This document shows, one piece after another, positions 1 through 8,398 of a stretch of DNA of 64,000 nt. Location: the NCBI RefSeq assembly GCF_002056795.1, contig NZ_CP020104.1, positions 2,677,001 through 2,741,000 of the forward strand, given 5' to 3'. The first letter of the stretch is position 1. The number at the start of each line of letters is the position of its first letter. Under the pieces are notes generated by a model. That model worked only from the letters and a program-made list of their open reading frames with translations. It did no database searches and had not been told where the DNA came from. Position numbers and translations under genes: made by a program. Source of the stretch: Spirosoma aerolatum (GTDB lineage: Bacteria; Bacteroidota; Bacteroidia; Cytophagales; Spirosomataceae).

Positions 1-236
1 GAACTGGTATCCTGCGCCAGCGTTAAGGTCACCTTGATTGACTTACCAGATTCCTGATACACATCGGATTTTCCCAGCTTGTCAGCATCGACAACGGTTT
101 TACAATCTTTGGGTTTGGGGGTTGCGGTCGCTACTGAGTCGGCTTTTGATGGAGTTTGTGCTTCCTGCGTTTTTTCAGAGCGTCCACAGGCAGCTAATAA
201 ACCAATTGTCAGGAGGAGTAGAAATGTATTTTTCAT
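1..236 (-). CDS. Lipoprotein, N-terminal part (runs off the window)
   Basis: This reading frame starts at the ATG complementary to 234-236 and runs off the left edge, so only about 78 residues are visible. The N-terminus is a lipoprotein signal peptide: Met-Lys-Asn, a hydrophobic core, then the lipobox LLAAC with Cys at about residue 17. It is followed by a Ser/Thr/Ala/Pro-rich linker and a short region containing DCKTVVDADKLGK. It should be exported and lipid-anchored. The visible part does not identify the family, and the rest of the gene lies outside the window. Confidence 0.6.
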   Translation of the reverse strand, partial: MKNTFLLLLTIGLLAACGRSEKTQEAQTPSKADSVATATPKPKDCKTVVDADKLGKSDVYQESGKSIKVTLTLAQDTS

Positions 237-399
237 GGAGTAAAGTTCGGGCTTAAACGCCAAGGTGCCAAGCGTTCGTAAAGTTTACAAATCGATAGGC
301 TTTGCGCAGAGTTAGCGACCTAAATTGATTGTTTTTGTGTTGTATAGCAGGGCAGCCCTGCATTTCTACGCTGCTCATATACCTCCTACACAAATACCT

Positions 400-2172
400 A
401 TGCAACTTCTTTACAGCTATTTACGGCGTTATTGGAGCCTGTTGGCACTCGCTCTTGTCCTAGCCGCCATCAACCAGATTTTCTCGTTACTTGATCCGTA
501 CATTTTTCGAAAAATTATTGACCAGTATGTTGTTAAACCCGGTGGAGCCCTTCGGCCGATTAGTTTCTGGAGCTTCCTGAAAAACGGAGCTGGCCTGCTG
601 ATTTTACAAGCGCTTGGTGTAGCAATGGTGAGCCGAATTGCCAAAAACTTTCAGGACTACTACGTTAACGTAATTACCCAGCGGTTGGGCGCTAAGCTCT
701 ATACCGATGGGCTTCGGCATTCGCTCGAATTGCCCTATCAAGTCTTTGAAGATCAACGTTCGGGAGAGACATTGGGTAAGTTACAGAAAGTGCGAGCCGA
801 TGTTGAAAAGCTGATTCAATCGTTTGTGAATGTGCTCTTTACCTCCATTGTCGGTATCGTGTTCGTGATGTGGTATGCCTCAACAGTCTACTGGCCAATT
901 GCTCCGGTTTACTTCCTGACTATTCCGCTGCTGGGTATTCTGAGTTCGTTGCTGAGCAAAAAAATTAAGGTCGTTCAGAAAACGATTGTTGCCGAAACAA
1001 CGGCTCTGGCGGGTTCAACAACAGAGAGTTTACGTAATATCGAACTGGTGAAAAGCCTCGGACTGGCACAACAGGAAACCGAACGATTGAATGCCACAAC
1101 CGAAAAAATCCTGAAGCTCGAACTTAAAAAGGTTCGCTATATCCGGTCGCTGTCGTTTATCCAGGGCACGTTTGTAAACCTGCTCCGTAACGCCATCATG
1201 CTGTTTATGCTGTTTCTGGTGGTGCAGGAACGCATTACGGTGGGTGAATTTTTCTCGCTGTTCATCTACTCTTTCGCCATCTTCGGGCCGTTGCAAGAGT
1301 TGGGTAATATTATCAACGTATATCGGGAGACGGAAGCGTCGCTGGCCAATTTCCAGCAGATTCTGAACACGCCCCGCGATGTGCAGCCTGCGCTTCCACA
1401 GCCGGTTCATTCGCTCAAGACACTGGCCTTTGACGATGTTCATTTCAAACATCTGACGGCTAACAAACCAGCTCTCGATGGTATTTCGTTTGATGCACAG
1501 GTGGGTGAAACACTGGCCTTTGTCGGGCCGAGTGGGTCTGGTAAAACGACACTTGTTAAGCTATTGGTTGGTTTATACCGGCCATTAAGTGGACAGATTT
1601 TGTACAATGGTATTCCGGGGGCAGATGTGAATCTGGATGAGCTTCGGGAGCAAATTGGCTTCGTCACGCAGGATACGCAGTTATTTGCCGGAACCATTCG
1701 GGAAAACCTTCGTTTTGTAGCGCCCCACGCAACGGACGAAGAATGCCTAACGGCGTTGCATCAGGCAGCTGCCGACTCGCTGCTGGCCCGTGCCCCGCAG
1801 GGACTTGATACCGTTATAGGGGAAGGGGGAGTAAAAGTGTCGGGTGGCGAAAAGCAACGGCTTAGCATTGCCCGTGCGTTACTTCGTAAACCTTCGTTGC
1901 TCGTATTTGATGAAGCGACATCGGCCCTGGATTCGCTCACCGAAGAGGAAATTACGGATACCGTGCGCACCGTATCGGCTATGAACCAGCAGATTACTAT
2001 TCTGATTGCCCACCGTCTGAGTACGATCCTGCATGCCGACCGCATTTTTGTGCTGGAGCAGGGGCACATTGTTGAACAGGGCCGTCATGAGGAATTGCTT
2101 GTACAGAAAGGACTGTATTACGCTATGTGGCGTCAGCAAATCGGTGAGCGCAAAGCTCTGGCTACCGCGTAA
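400..2172 (+). CDS. ABC exporter, fused permease/ATPase
   Basis: A half-size ABC exporter of about 590 residues. Residues 1-300 are a six-helix membrane domain (ABC_membrane). Residues 350-590 are the nucleotide-binding domain, with Walker A GPSGSGKTT near residue 376, signature VSGGEKQRLS near 479, Walker B LLVFDEATSALDS near 498 and a switch His in LIAHRLS. It should work as a dimer exporting a lipid, peptide or drug from the inner membrane; the substrate cannot be read. I start at the ATG at 400 (MQLLYSYLRR) because the frame upstream of it opens only at TTG and adds an unlikely N-terminus. A terminator follows at 2224. Confidence 0.88.
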   Translation: MQLLYSYLRRYWSLLALALVLAAINQIFSLLDPYIFRKIIDQYVVKPGGALRPISFWSFLKNGAGLLILQALGVAMVSRIAKNFQDYYVNVITQRLGAKLYTDGLRHSLELPYQVFEDQRSGETLGKLQKVRADVEKLIQSFVNVLFTSIVGIVFVMWYASTVYWPIAPVYFLTIPLLGILSSLLSKKIKVVQKTIVAETTALAGSTTESLRNIELVKSLGLAQQETERLNATTEKILKLELKKVRYIRSLSFIQGTFVNLLRNAIMLFMLFLVVQERITVGEFFSLFIYSFAIFGPLQELGNIINVYRETEASLANFQQILNTPRDVQPALPQPVHSLKTLAFDDVHFKHLTANKPALDGISFDAQVGETLAFVGPSGSGKTTLVKLLVGLYRPLSGQILYNGIPGADVNLDELREQIGFVTQDTQLFAGTIRENLRFVAPHATDEECLTALHQAAADSLLARAPQGLDTVIGEGGVKVSGGEKQRLSIARALLRKPSLLVFDEATSALDSLTEEEITDTVRTVSAMNQQITILIAHRLSTILHADRIFVLEQGHIVEQGRHEELLVQKGLYYAMWRQQIGERKALATA

Positions 2173-2223
2173 ATGGATTAAAGGCAGAGGCATAGCGAAT
2201 AAAGTTCTCTGCGAAAAATGTCT

Positions 2224-2257
2224 AAAAAACGCCAGGACGTTTAACCTGGCGTTTTTT
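2224..2257 (+). terminator. Intrinsic terminator of the ABC exporter gene
   Basis: A perfect 13-bp inverted repeat (2224-2236 with 2245-2257, core ACGCCAGG/CCTGGCGT) with an 8-nt loop. It ends in a run of six T, 50 bp after the stop codon. Confidence 0.9.
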
Positions 2258-2408
2258 GTTTAGCCAGAAGTTAAATGGACATCCAGATCGTGCTGACAAA
2301 CTGGCTGGAACGTATAGCTACTGTAGTTTATAGTACTGTCTTTTTTATAGTTATATCTGACTATTTCTGGTGTTGAAATAACTTCATTTTTTATAGTAGT
2401 ACAATTTG

Positions 2409-2438
2409 TTGAAACTTTAAAACATATGATTAGCTTTG
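2409..2438 (+). promoter_or_regulatory. Bacteroidota-type promoter for the 2486 lipoprotein gene
   Basis: TTG at 2409-2411, exactly 19 bp, then TAGCTTTG at 2431-2438. This matches the -33/-7 consensus known for the Bacteroidota primary sigma factor (TTG, 19-ish bp, TAnnTTTG). It lies 48 bp before the start codon in an AT-rich gap. Confidence 0.65.
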
Positions 2439-2485
2439 TAAGTGCCTACATATGAATAGGTTAAACCACTTAACACTTACATAGT

Positions 2486-2941
2486 ATGAAAAACCTATTA
2501 CGCTTTTTTCTGTACGGCTTTTTAGCCATTATCTGGTCGTGCGCCGACCACCGCCTTCCCCCATCCATTTCCTGCGATGATGTCGCAACCCGAGTCGCTG
2601 GTTGTGCAAACTGGCGATTGACGAGTCGAACCGTTAATAGCGTTGAAGCGATCACACCATGCCAGCAAGGTTTGATACTTACATTTCCGGGCGGAAAGCT
2701 GACGGGACAATTTGTTTTGCTGAAAGACCCTGAATATTGCGGCACGGGTGGCGCAGGAGGGGGAACCTATACGTGCAACAATGGTACGGTAACACTTTCA
2801 AAAACGGTTACCTTCGGCGGTTTTAACCCGATTGGTCCCATTAGTCAGACATTAACTTTTCTCAGCACTTCGTCTTTCTTAATAACCTATACCGACGCAA
2901 GCAGTAATGCCGTGGCCGAAACCTACGTTTGCGCTAACTAA
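2486..2941 (+). CDS. Small lipoprotein, possibly lipocalin-like
   Basis: A 151-residue exported protein. Residues 1-19 form a lipoprotein signal peptide ending in the lipobox IIWSC. The mature part has further Cys residues (SCDD, AGCANW, TPCQQG, EYCGTG, YTCNNG, YVCAN), suggesting disulfides. Its pattern of a WRLTSRTV strand, a TFPGGKLTGQ strand and several short beta strands resembles small lipocalin-like Bacteroidota lipoproteins. That family assignment is only a guess from the strand pattern. The gene is single, with its own promoter (2409) and terminator (2967). Confidence 0.7.
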   Translation: MKNLLRFFLYGFLAIIWSCADHRLPPSISCDDVATRVAGCANWRLTSRTVNSVEAITPCQQGLILTFPGGKLTGQFVLLKDPEYCGTGGAGGGTYTCNNGTVTLSKTVTFGGFNPIGPISQTLTFLSTSSFLITYTDASSNAVAETYVCAN

Positions 2942-2966
2942 GCTAAACTTTGGAACAAAGTGAATG

Positions 2967-3000
2967 AACCGCTAGTCAGTAGAGGCTGGCGGTTTTGTTT
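2967..3000 (+). terminator. Intrinsic terminator after the 2486 lipoprotein gene
   Basis: A 9-bp stem (AACCGCTAG at 2967-2975 with CTGGCGGTT at 2986-2994, one G-U pair), a 10-nt loop and a T-rich tail. Confidence 0.75.
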
Positions 3001-3051
3001 TAACTGGGCTAATGGACTGGTAGAGCGCGAAGCAATGATTTGCCTATTCCA

Positions 3052-3633
3052 TCAATCTTCCAGAATATCGGCTAACACGGTTTCAAAGCCAATCAGCACA
3101 TCGTCGCCTGATAGTGTTTCTGAAAAGGTTTTAGTGTCGACGGGTTGATTGGGGCGGTAAATGTAGGTGAGTTTCTCGTTGGGCGAAACCAGCCAGGCAA
3201 GGCGAACACCGTTGGCCAGCCACTTCTCCATTTTCGCTTTAACCGCGTCGAGGTGATCGGAATCACTGACGAGTTCGAGCACAAAATCGGGAGCCAGGTA
3301 CGGAAATGAGTGCTTGTCCTTTTTACTCAGCGCATCCCAGCGTTCGCGCCGAATCCAGGCCACATCCGGTGCTTTCATCGATTGGTCGCTCAGAAAAAAA
3401 CCGCCGTTCGAGTCAATAACTTTACCAGCTTTCGTCTTACGGTTCCAGATGACAAACTCACCGTTTAACTCACTGTTATTCGCGCTGGTTAATAAATGGG
3501 TAGGAGACATATCAATATATACAGTGCCATTGTCATCGCGCTCAACACGAAGGTTGGGATTAGCCAGACAGAACTGGACTAACTCTTCATCGGTGAAGCG
3601 GTCGATTTGGGGAATGTTGAGGGGCAATTGCAT
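3052..3633 (-). CDS. Uma2 family (DUF820) putative endonuclease
   Basis: A 193-residue protein of the Uma2/DUF820 family, which has a PD-(D/E)XK nuclease fold and an unknown role; copies are abundant in cyanobacteria and Cytophagales. Family features visible are the N-terminal RFTDEELVQFCLANP, the MSPTHLLTS segment, the acidic APDVAWI, and PDFVLELVSDSD followed by a Lys-rich helix (VKAKMEKWLANG), which together supply the likely catalytic Asp/Glu/Lys residues. It is a single gene with its own promoter at 3659-3688. Nuclease activity is inferred from the fold only. Confidence 0.82.
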   Translation of the reverse strand: MQLPLNIPQIDRFTDEELVQFCLANPNLRVERDDNGTVYIDMSPTHLLTSANNSELNGEFVIWNRKTKAGKVIDSNGGFFLSDQSMKAPDVAWIRRERWDALSKKDKHSFPYLAPDFVLELVSDSDHLDAVKAKMEKWLANGVRLAWLVSPNEKLTYIYRPNQPVDTKTFSETLSGDDVLIGFETVLADILED

Positions 3634-3658
3634 GATTGAGTATGTTGTTCGTTAGGAA

Positions 3659-3688
3659 CAAATCTACAAAACGATACCAACGAATCAA
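3659..3688 (-). promoter_or_regulatory. Bacteroidota-type promoter for the Uma2 gene
   Basis: On the minus strand, TTG (complement of 3686-3688), 19 bp, then TAGATTTG (complement of 3659-3666). This is the same spacing as the promoter at 2409 and sits 26 bp before the start codon. Confidence 0.6.
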
Positions 3689-3812
3689 AACCGTTGATTT
3701 ATACCGGTGATACTACTGGCTTAATTAATAAGACGGTGTTAAAACTCGATTGGTACACAAGTAGTATCCGGCTAATAATGCTTTTTCTGGTAATAATGCT
3801 ACGTTATGTATC

Positions 3813-6374
3813 ATGGGTAAGCCTGCTTATTATCTCTGCCTGATTTGTGTTGGACTTTTCTGCCTGCTGAGTTTTAAAACAAACATCCGAACGGAGCCAG
3901 GGGAAGGGCCGTCGCCTGCCAAAACACCCACCGAAGAACTCAGTACGTTTCAGCTTGAACCCGGGCTAGATATTCAGTTGGTAGCGGCTGAGCCTATGGT
4001 CGAAGATCCCGTTGCGATCACCTTCGATGAAGATGGTCGGCTGTGGGTAGTCGAAATGCGCGGATTCATGATGAACATCGACGGTGCGGGCGAGGAGAAA
4101 AAGGTTGGTCGAGTGTCGATTCTGGAGGATACCGATGGCGATGGCCGGATGGATGTTAGCAAAGTTTATCTGGATAGTCTGGTTATGCCCCGCGCTATTG
4201 CCCTGATACCCAATGGAGCACTGATTGCCGAAAATGGAGCACTCTGGCTCACCAAAGACACCAATGGTGATCTGAAGGCTGATACGAAAACCCTCATCGA
4301 CGATCAGTATGCCGCTACAGGGCTTCCCGAACACGCACCAAATGGTCTCTGGCGTAGCATGGACAACTGGTATTACAATGCCAAAGCGCGGGTGCGCTAC
4401 AAACTAGCCAATGGAAAATGGCTTCGCGATAGTACCGAGTTCCGTGGGCAGTGGGGCATCAGTCATGATGACCAGGGACGCCTGTACTACAACTACAACT
4501 GGTCGCAACTCCACGCCGATCTGGTTCCGCCCAACTACCTGTCACGCAATAAAAACCATAAGCCAACAACGGGTATCGACCATGGGCTGACCATCGACCG
4601 ACGCGTGTACCCGATCCGACCAAACCCCGCCGTTAACCGGGGCTATATTCCCGGTACATTGGATAAGGAAGGGCGTCTGCAGGAGTTTACAGCTGCTTGT
4701 TCACCCCTGTTTTACCGGGGAACGGCATTCCCATCTTCCTACTATGGCAATGTGTTCGTTTGTGAACCCGCTGGTAATCTGGTTAAACGCAATGTAACCG
4801 AATCGAAAGGGCTATCCCTGACGGCTCACGACCCACATCCCGGAAAAGAATTTCTGGCTTCGACGGATGAGCGGTTCCGGCCGGTTCATATGGCAACAGG
4901 TCCCGATGGCGCTTTATACATCGCCGATATGTACCGGGGTGTAATTCAGCATAAGGCGTATGTGACGCCATACTTGCGAGAACAATCCCTATCGCGCGAT
5001 TTGGTCCAACCCATTAACCGGGGCCGTATCTGGCGGGTAGTGCCCCAAAACTGGAAAGCGCAGAAAGCCAGGAAGTTGTCGCAGGCTTCGGGTGATGAGT
5101 TAGTGGCCGAGTTATCGAACCCAGACGGCTGGCATCGGGATATGGCGCAGGCATTGCTGATAGACCGGGCTGATAAGCGAGTGGAGGCTGCCTTGACCAA
5201 TGTTGTTTTGAAAGGAACACAGCCGCTAGGTCGTTTTCATGCTTTATGGACACTGGATGGGTTAAAGCTGAGCAAGCCTGATTTGTTGCTGAGTGTATTA
5301 GCCGATCAGAATACACTTGTCAAATCCACCGCCATCCGATTGCTGGAACCGTTCGCCAAAGCGGATAAAACCGTTCGGGCAGAATTAGGCAAGCAATTAT
5401 TAGGTATTTGGGAACAGGCCCCCATCGAACAAATTCTTCAGATGGCACTTTCTGCCAGTGCACTTGACCCTGCCGACGCCCAACCCTTATTGGCCAATAT
5501 TACACAACGCTATGGTGATTCGGCACTCATTCGCGATGCGGTAATGAGTAGTCTGTCGAACCAGGAAGCCGCGTTTTTGCAGCGGTTACTGGCTTCTCCG
5601 CAGTGGCAGACTCATGAGCCTACGAAAGAAATTTTCATCGAAATGTTGGCAACATCGATCGCTCGTAACCGAAATCCAGCTCAGCTCAGTGCGCTTCTGG
5701 CGAAACTCGATACGGGAAAAGAACCGTTGGGTTGGCAGCAGAAAGCCGTTCTTACGGGCTTGTCGATGGGTGGAAGCAACACTAAAATGAAACCGGTTAA
5801 ACTGGTATCGGCGCCTAGTCTGCTCACCCGCTCAGCCGCGAAAGTCGACCCGGCGCGATTGGCTACATTGAATACGATGTTTGAATGGCCCGGACATGCC
5901 GCCAGTAAGGCCGTTGCGCAGACCAAAAGCCTGCTGAACGATGAGGAACAAAAACTGTTTGTGTTAGGTCGTCAGCACTACCTAAGTACCTGCTCGGGTT
6001 GTCACGGAACCGATGGTGCTGGACTAGCCCGATTTGCTCCACCGCTCATTGGCTCTGACTGGGTACTGGGCGACGAAAAACGGCTGGCACTCATTGTTCT
6101 CCACGGTATTGAGGGGCCCATCGAAGTGAATAAGAAAATGTACGATGCGCCTGATATTCTGCCTGTTATGCCTTCGCACTCAACCATGGACGATGGCGTC
6201 ATTACCGCCATTCTGACCTATATCCGAAACGAATGGGGAAACAACGCAGGGCCAATGGGACGACGAACCGTAGGCATGACCCGTGTGACGTCGCAGGGTA
6301 GGGTAGTGCCCTGGACCGCTAAAGAGCTAAATAAGTATGTACTTGAAGCCAAAGCTCCGGCAAATGGGAATTGA
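3813..6374 (+). CDS. PVC-type heme-binding dehydrogenase (beta-propeller, HEAT-like region, cytochrome c)
   Basis: An 853-residue secreted protein with an N-terminal signal/anchor segment (YYLCLICVGLFCLL). Residues about 50-400 look like a six-bladed propeller of the membrane-bound dehydrogenase type (TIGR02604-like), with EDGRLWVVEMRG and DGALYIADMYRG blade motifs. Residues 400-700 are alpha-helical and HEAT-like. A C-terminal cytochrome c domain has the heme site CSGCH at residues 727-731 and a likely axial Met in LPVMPSH. Proteins of this type oxidise sugars or alcohols in the periplasm. It leads a unit with an isomerase/epimerase, an SDR and an MFS permease. The substrate is not shown by the sequence. 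Confidence 0.82.
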   Translation: MGKPAYYLCLICVGLFCLLSFKTNIRTEPGEGPSPAKTPTEELSTFQLEPGLDIQLVAAEPMVEDPVAITFDEDGRLWVVEMRGFMMNIDGAGEEKKVGRVSILEDTDGDGRMDVSKVYLDSLVMPRAIALIPNGALIAENGALWLTKDTNGDLKADTKTLIDDQYAATGLPEHAPNGLWRSMDNWYYNAKARVRYKLANGKWLRDSTEFRGQWGISHDDQGRLYYNYNWSQLHADLVPPNYLSRNKNHKPTTGIDHGLTIDRRVYPIRPNPAVNRGYIPGTLDKEGRLQEFTAACSPLFYRGTAFPSSYYGNVFVCEPAGNLVKRNVTESKGLSLTAHDPHPGKEFLASTDERFRPVHMATGPDGALYIADMYRGVIQHKAYVTPYLREQSLSRDLVQPINRGRIWRVVPQNWKAQKARKLSQASGDELVAELSNPDGWHRDMAQALLIDRADKRVEAALTNVVLKGTQPLGRFHALWTLDGLKLSKPDLLLSVLADQNTLVKSTAIRLLEPFAKADKTVRAELGKQLLGIWEQAPIEQILQMALSASALDPADAQPLLANITQRYGDSALIRDAVMSSLSNQEAAFLQRLLASPQWQTHEPTKEIFIEMLATSIARNRNPAQLSALLAKLDTGKEPLGWQQKAVLTGLSMGGSNTKMKPVKLVSAPSLLTRSAAKVDPARLATLNTMFEWPGHAASKAVAQTKSLLNDEEQKLFVLGRQHYLSTCSGCHGTDGAGLARFAPPLIGSDWVLGDEKRLALIVLHGIEGPIEVNKKMYDAPDILPVMPSHSTMDDGVITAILTYIRNEWGNNAGPMGRRTVGMTRVTSQGRVVPWTAKELNKYVLEAKAPANGN

Positions 6375-6378
6375 TATG

Positions 6379-6455
6379 ATAATGCATAATGTGTGTCTTT
6401 AGAGGATGAGCTGCCCATTATTCATTATCCATTGTCCATTATTCATTGTGCATTA
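6379..6455. repeat. Gap-filling short-word repeat (weak palindrome)
   Basis: The gap between the cytochrome gene and the next gene holds five variants of a 7-8-nt word (ATTATTCATT, ATCCATT, GTCCATT, ATTCATT, GTGCATT). The left part (TAATGCATAATG, 6380-6391) is the near-complement of the right end. It looks like a degraded member of the palindromes found at other gene gaps in this window. Confidence 0.4.
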
Positions 6456-6469
6456 AACTCCTTAACCAA

Positions 6470-7528
6470 ATGGATAGACGAGATTTTTTACAGCGGGCTT
6501 CGGTAGGGGCAGTGGCATTTTCATTGCCTGAGTTGCCCAACTTTCTGGCCGACAAACGCATGGGTATTGTTGTACACTCGTACTGGAGTCGGTGGAACTC
6601 GAAAGTGGATAGTAAAAAATATCCACCCTTTACCAACGCGCTTCAATTGCTGGATCACTGCCATCAGCTAGGGGCCGGTGGGGTGCAGGTAATCGTCAAT
6701 GGCTGGTCGAGCGATTTTGCCAAACAAGTACGCGAAAAACGGGAGAAACTGGGCCTCTATCTGGAAGGTTCTATCGGGTTGCCCAAAAAAGCAGAGGATG
6801 TGCCTAAGTTTGAGCAGGATGTAATCGGGGCACGCGAGGCTGGCGCGCAGGTACTTCGGACGGTCTGTTCGAGTGGACGCCGATACGAAACCTATCACTC
6901 CGTTGCAGCTTTTGAGGAGCTCAAAAAAAACGCGCTGGCTTCCCTACAATTGGCGGAACCTGTACTTCGTAAACACAAAGTCAAACTGGGCGTCGAGAAT
7001 CATAAAGATTGGCGGGCACCAGATCTGGTCAATTTGTTGAAACAGGTTAATAGCGAATGGATAGGCGTAACGCTGGATTTTGGCAACAGCATGGCCCTAC
7101 TCGAAGACCCCATGGAAGTGGTGCAGACGTTAGCGCCCTACACATTCAGCACTCACGTAAAAGACATGGCTGTTGAAGAGTATCCGAACGGTTTCCTTCT
7201 GTCGGAAGTGCCTATGGGTAAAGGGATTCTGGACCTGCCAAAAATGGTCGACCTCTGCCGGAAATACAATCCATCGGGCACGTTCAGCCTGGAAATGATT
7301 ACCCGCGATCCGCTGGAAATCCCCTGTCTGACGGAAGCCTATTGGGAAACGTTTCCTGCTTTACCTGGTTCCGATCTGGCCCGTTCGCTTCGGACAGTTC
7401 GGCAGCACAAATATCCCGGAGGATTACCCCGCGTATCTCAGTTGAGCGCCGACGAGAAACTGGCGCTTGAAGAAGAAAACATTGTTGCCTGTATCAATTA
7501 CAGTAAAGGAAAATTAGGAATGGTATAG
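6470..7528 (+). CDS. Sugar phosphate isomerase/epimerase-like TIM-barrel protein, exported
   Basis: 352 residues from the ATG at 6470. The N-terminus MDRRDFLQRASVG has the shape of a Tat-type 'RRDFL' leader, so the protein is probably exported. The rest is an AP-endonuclease-2/xylose-isomerase-like TIM barrel, with likely metal and active-site residues in LGVENHKD, GVTLDFGNS, FSTHVKDM and FSLEMITRD. This start is preferred over the in-frame TTG at 6446 because the leader begins exactly there. It lies between the cytochrome dehydrogenase and an SDR, consistent with sugar-acid or ketose conversion; the substrate is unknown. Confidence 0.8.
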   Translation: MDRRDFLQRASVGAVAFSLPELPNFLADKRMGIVVHSYWSRWNSKVDSKKYPPFTNALQLLDHCHQLGAGGVQVIVNGWSSDFAKQVREKREKLGLYLEGSIGLPKKAEDVPKFEQDVIGAREAGAQVLRTVCSSGRRYETYHSVAAFEELKKNALASLQLAEPVLRKHKVKLGVENHKDWRAPDLVNLLKQVNSEWIGVTLDFGNSMALLEDPMEVVQTLAPYTFSTHVKDMAVEEYPNGFLLSEVPMGKGILDLPKMVDLCRKYNPSGTFSLEMITRDPLEIPCLTEAYWETFPALPGSDLARSLRTVRQHKYPGGLPRVSQLSADEKLALEEENIVACINYSKGKLGMV

Positions 7529-7568
7529 CTAGATAGAATACATCTGAATCGAGAACCATTACAACCGT

Positions 7569-8354
7569 ATGACAAAAGACGTATTACCGGGAATAAAACA
7601 ATTTGATCTTACAGGGAAGGTCGCCATCGTGACGGGTGGGTCGAAAGGATTAGGGCTGGCGATGGCCGCCGGATTAGCGTCGGCGGGAGCCAACCTCATG
7701 CTGGTGAGCCGAAATGCCGATGAATGCGAAAAAGCCGCTCAGGAGTTGACCCAGGATTTTGGTGTAAAAGCCATCGCTTTTGCCGCCGACATTACGAAAC
7801 AGGAACAAACCGAAGCGATGGCAACAGCCGCCATAGACGCGTTCGGCCAAATCGATATTCTGATCAACAGTGCAGGTATCAACATTCGGGGCCCTATTGA
7901 TGAACTCACGCTTGATGATTTTACCGCCGTGATGGACATCAATGTAACGGGTACCTGGCTGAGTTCTAAAGCGGTGACGCCTTATATGAAAAAAGCCGGT
8001 CGGGGCAGCATCATCAATCTGGCCAGTACGCTCGGGTTAGTTGGTTTATCGAATCGTACGCCGTACACGGCCAGCAAAGGGGCTGTCGTGCAGATGACGC
8101 GTGCGCTGGCGCTTGAATTAGCTCCTTTTAACATCAACGTGAATGCCATTTGCCCAGGCCCATTTTTAACGGCCATGAATGTGCCGATTGCTGATACGGA
8201 GGAAGGGAAAAAGTTTGTCGTGGGAGCAACGGCCCTGGGACGCTGGGGAGAATTACGAGAAATTCAGGGGGCCGCTATTTTTCTGGCGAGCGATGCCGGT
8301 ACGTATATGGTTGGCTCGATGCTTACCGTCGATGGCGGCTGGACGGCCCGTTAA
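7569..8354 (+). CDS. SDR family NAD(P)-dependent oxidoreductase
   Basis: A classical short-chain dehydrogenase of 261 residues. The dinucleotide motif TGGSKGLG is at residues 22-29, NSAG follows around residue 98, and the catalytic Tyr166-x3-Lys170 pair is in YTASKGAVV. The length and C-terminal ASDAGTYMVGSMLTVDGG are typical of gluconate 5-dehydrogenase/3-ketoacyl reductase-like SDRs. It is 40 bp after the isomerase gene and 44 bp before the MFS gene, so it is probably in the same transcript. In this context it more likely acts on a sugar acid or keto-sugar than on fatty acids (inference). Confidence 0.85.
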   Translation: MTKDVLPGIKQFDLTGKVAIVTGGSKGLGLAMAAGLASAGANLMLVSRNADECEKAAQELTQDFGVKAIAFAADITKQEQTEAMATAAIDAFGQIDILINSAGINIRGPIDELTLDDFTAVMDINVTGTWLSSKAVTPYMKKAGRGSIINLASTLGLVGLSNRTPYTASKGAVVQMTRALALELAPFNINVNAICPGPFLTAMNVPIADTEEGKKFVVGATALGRWGELREIQGAAIFLASDAGTYMVGSMLTVDGGWTAR

Positions 8355-8398
8355 GGCTGTAAACCGATAACGTATAAACTGAAACCTTAACCGAACGA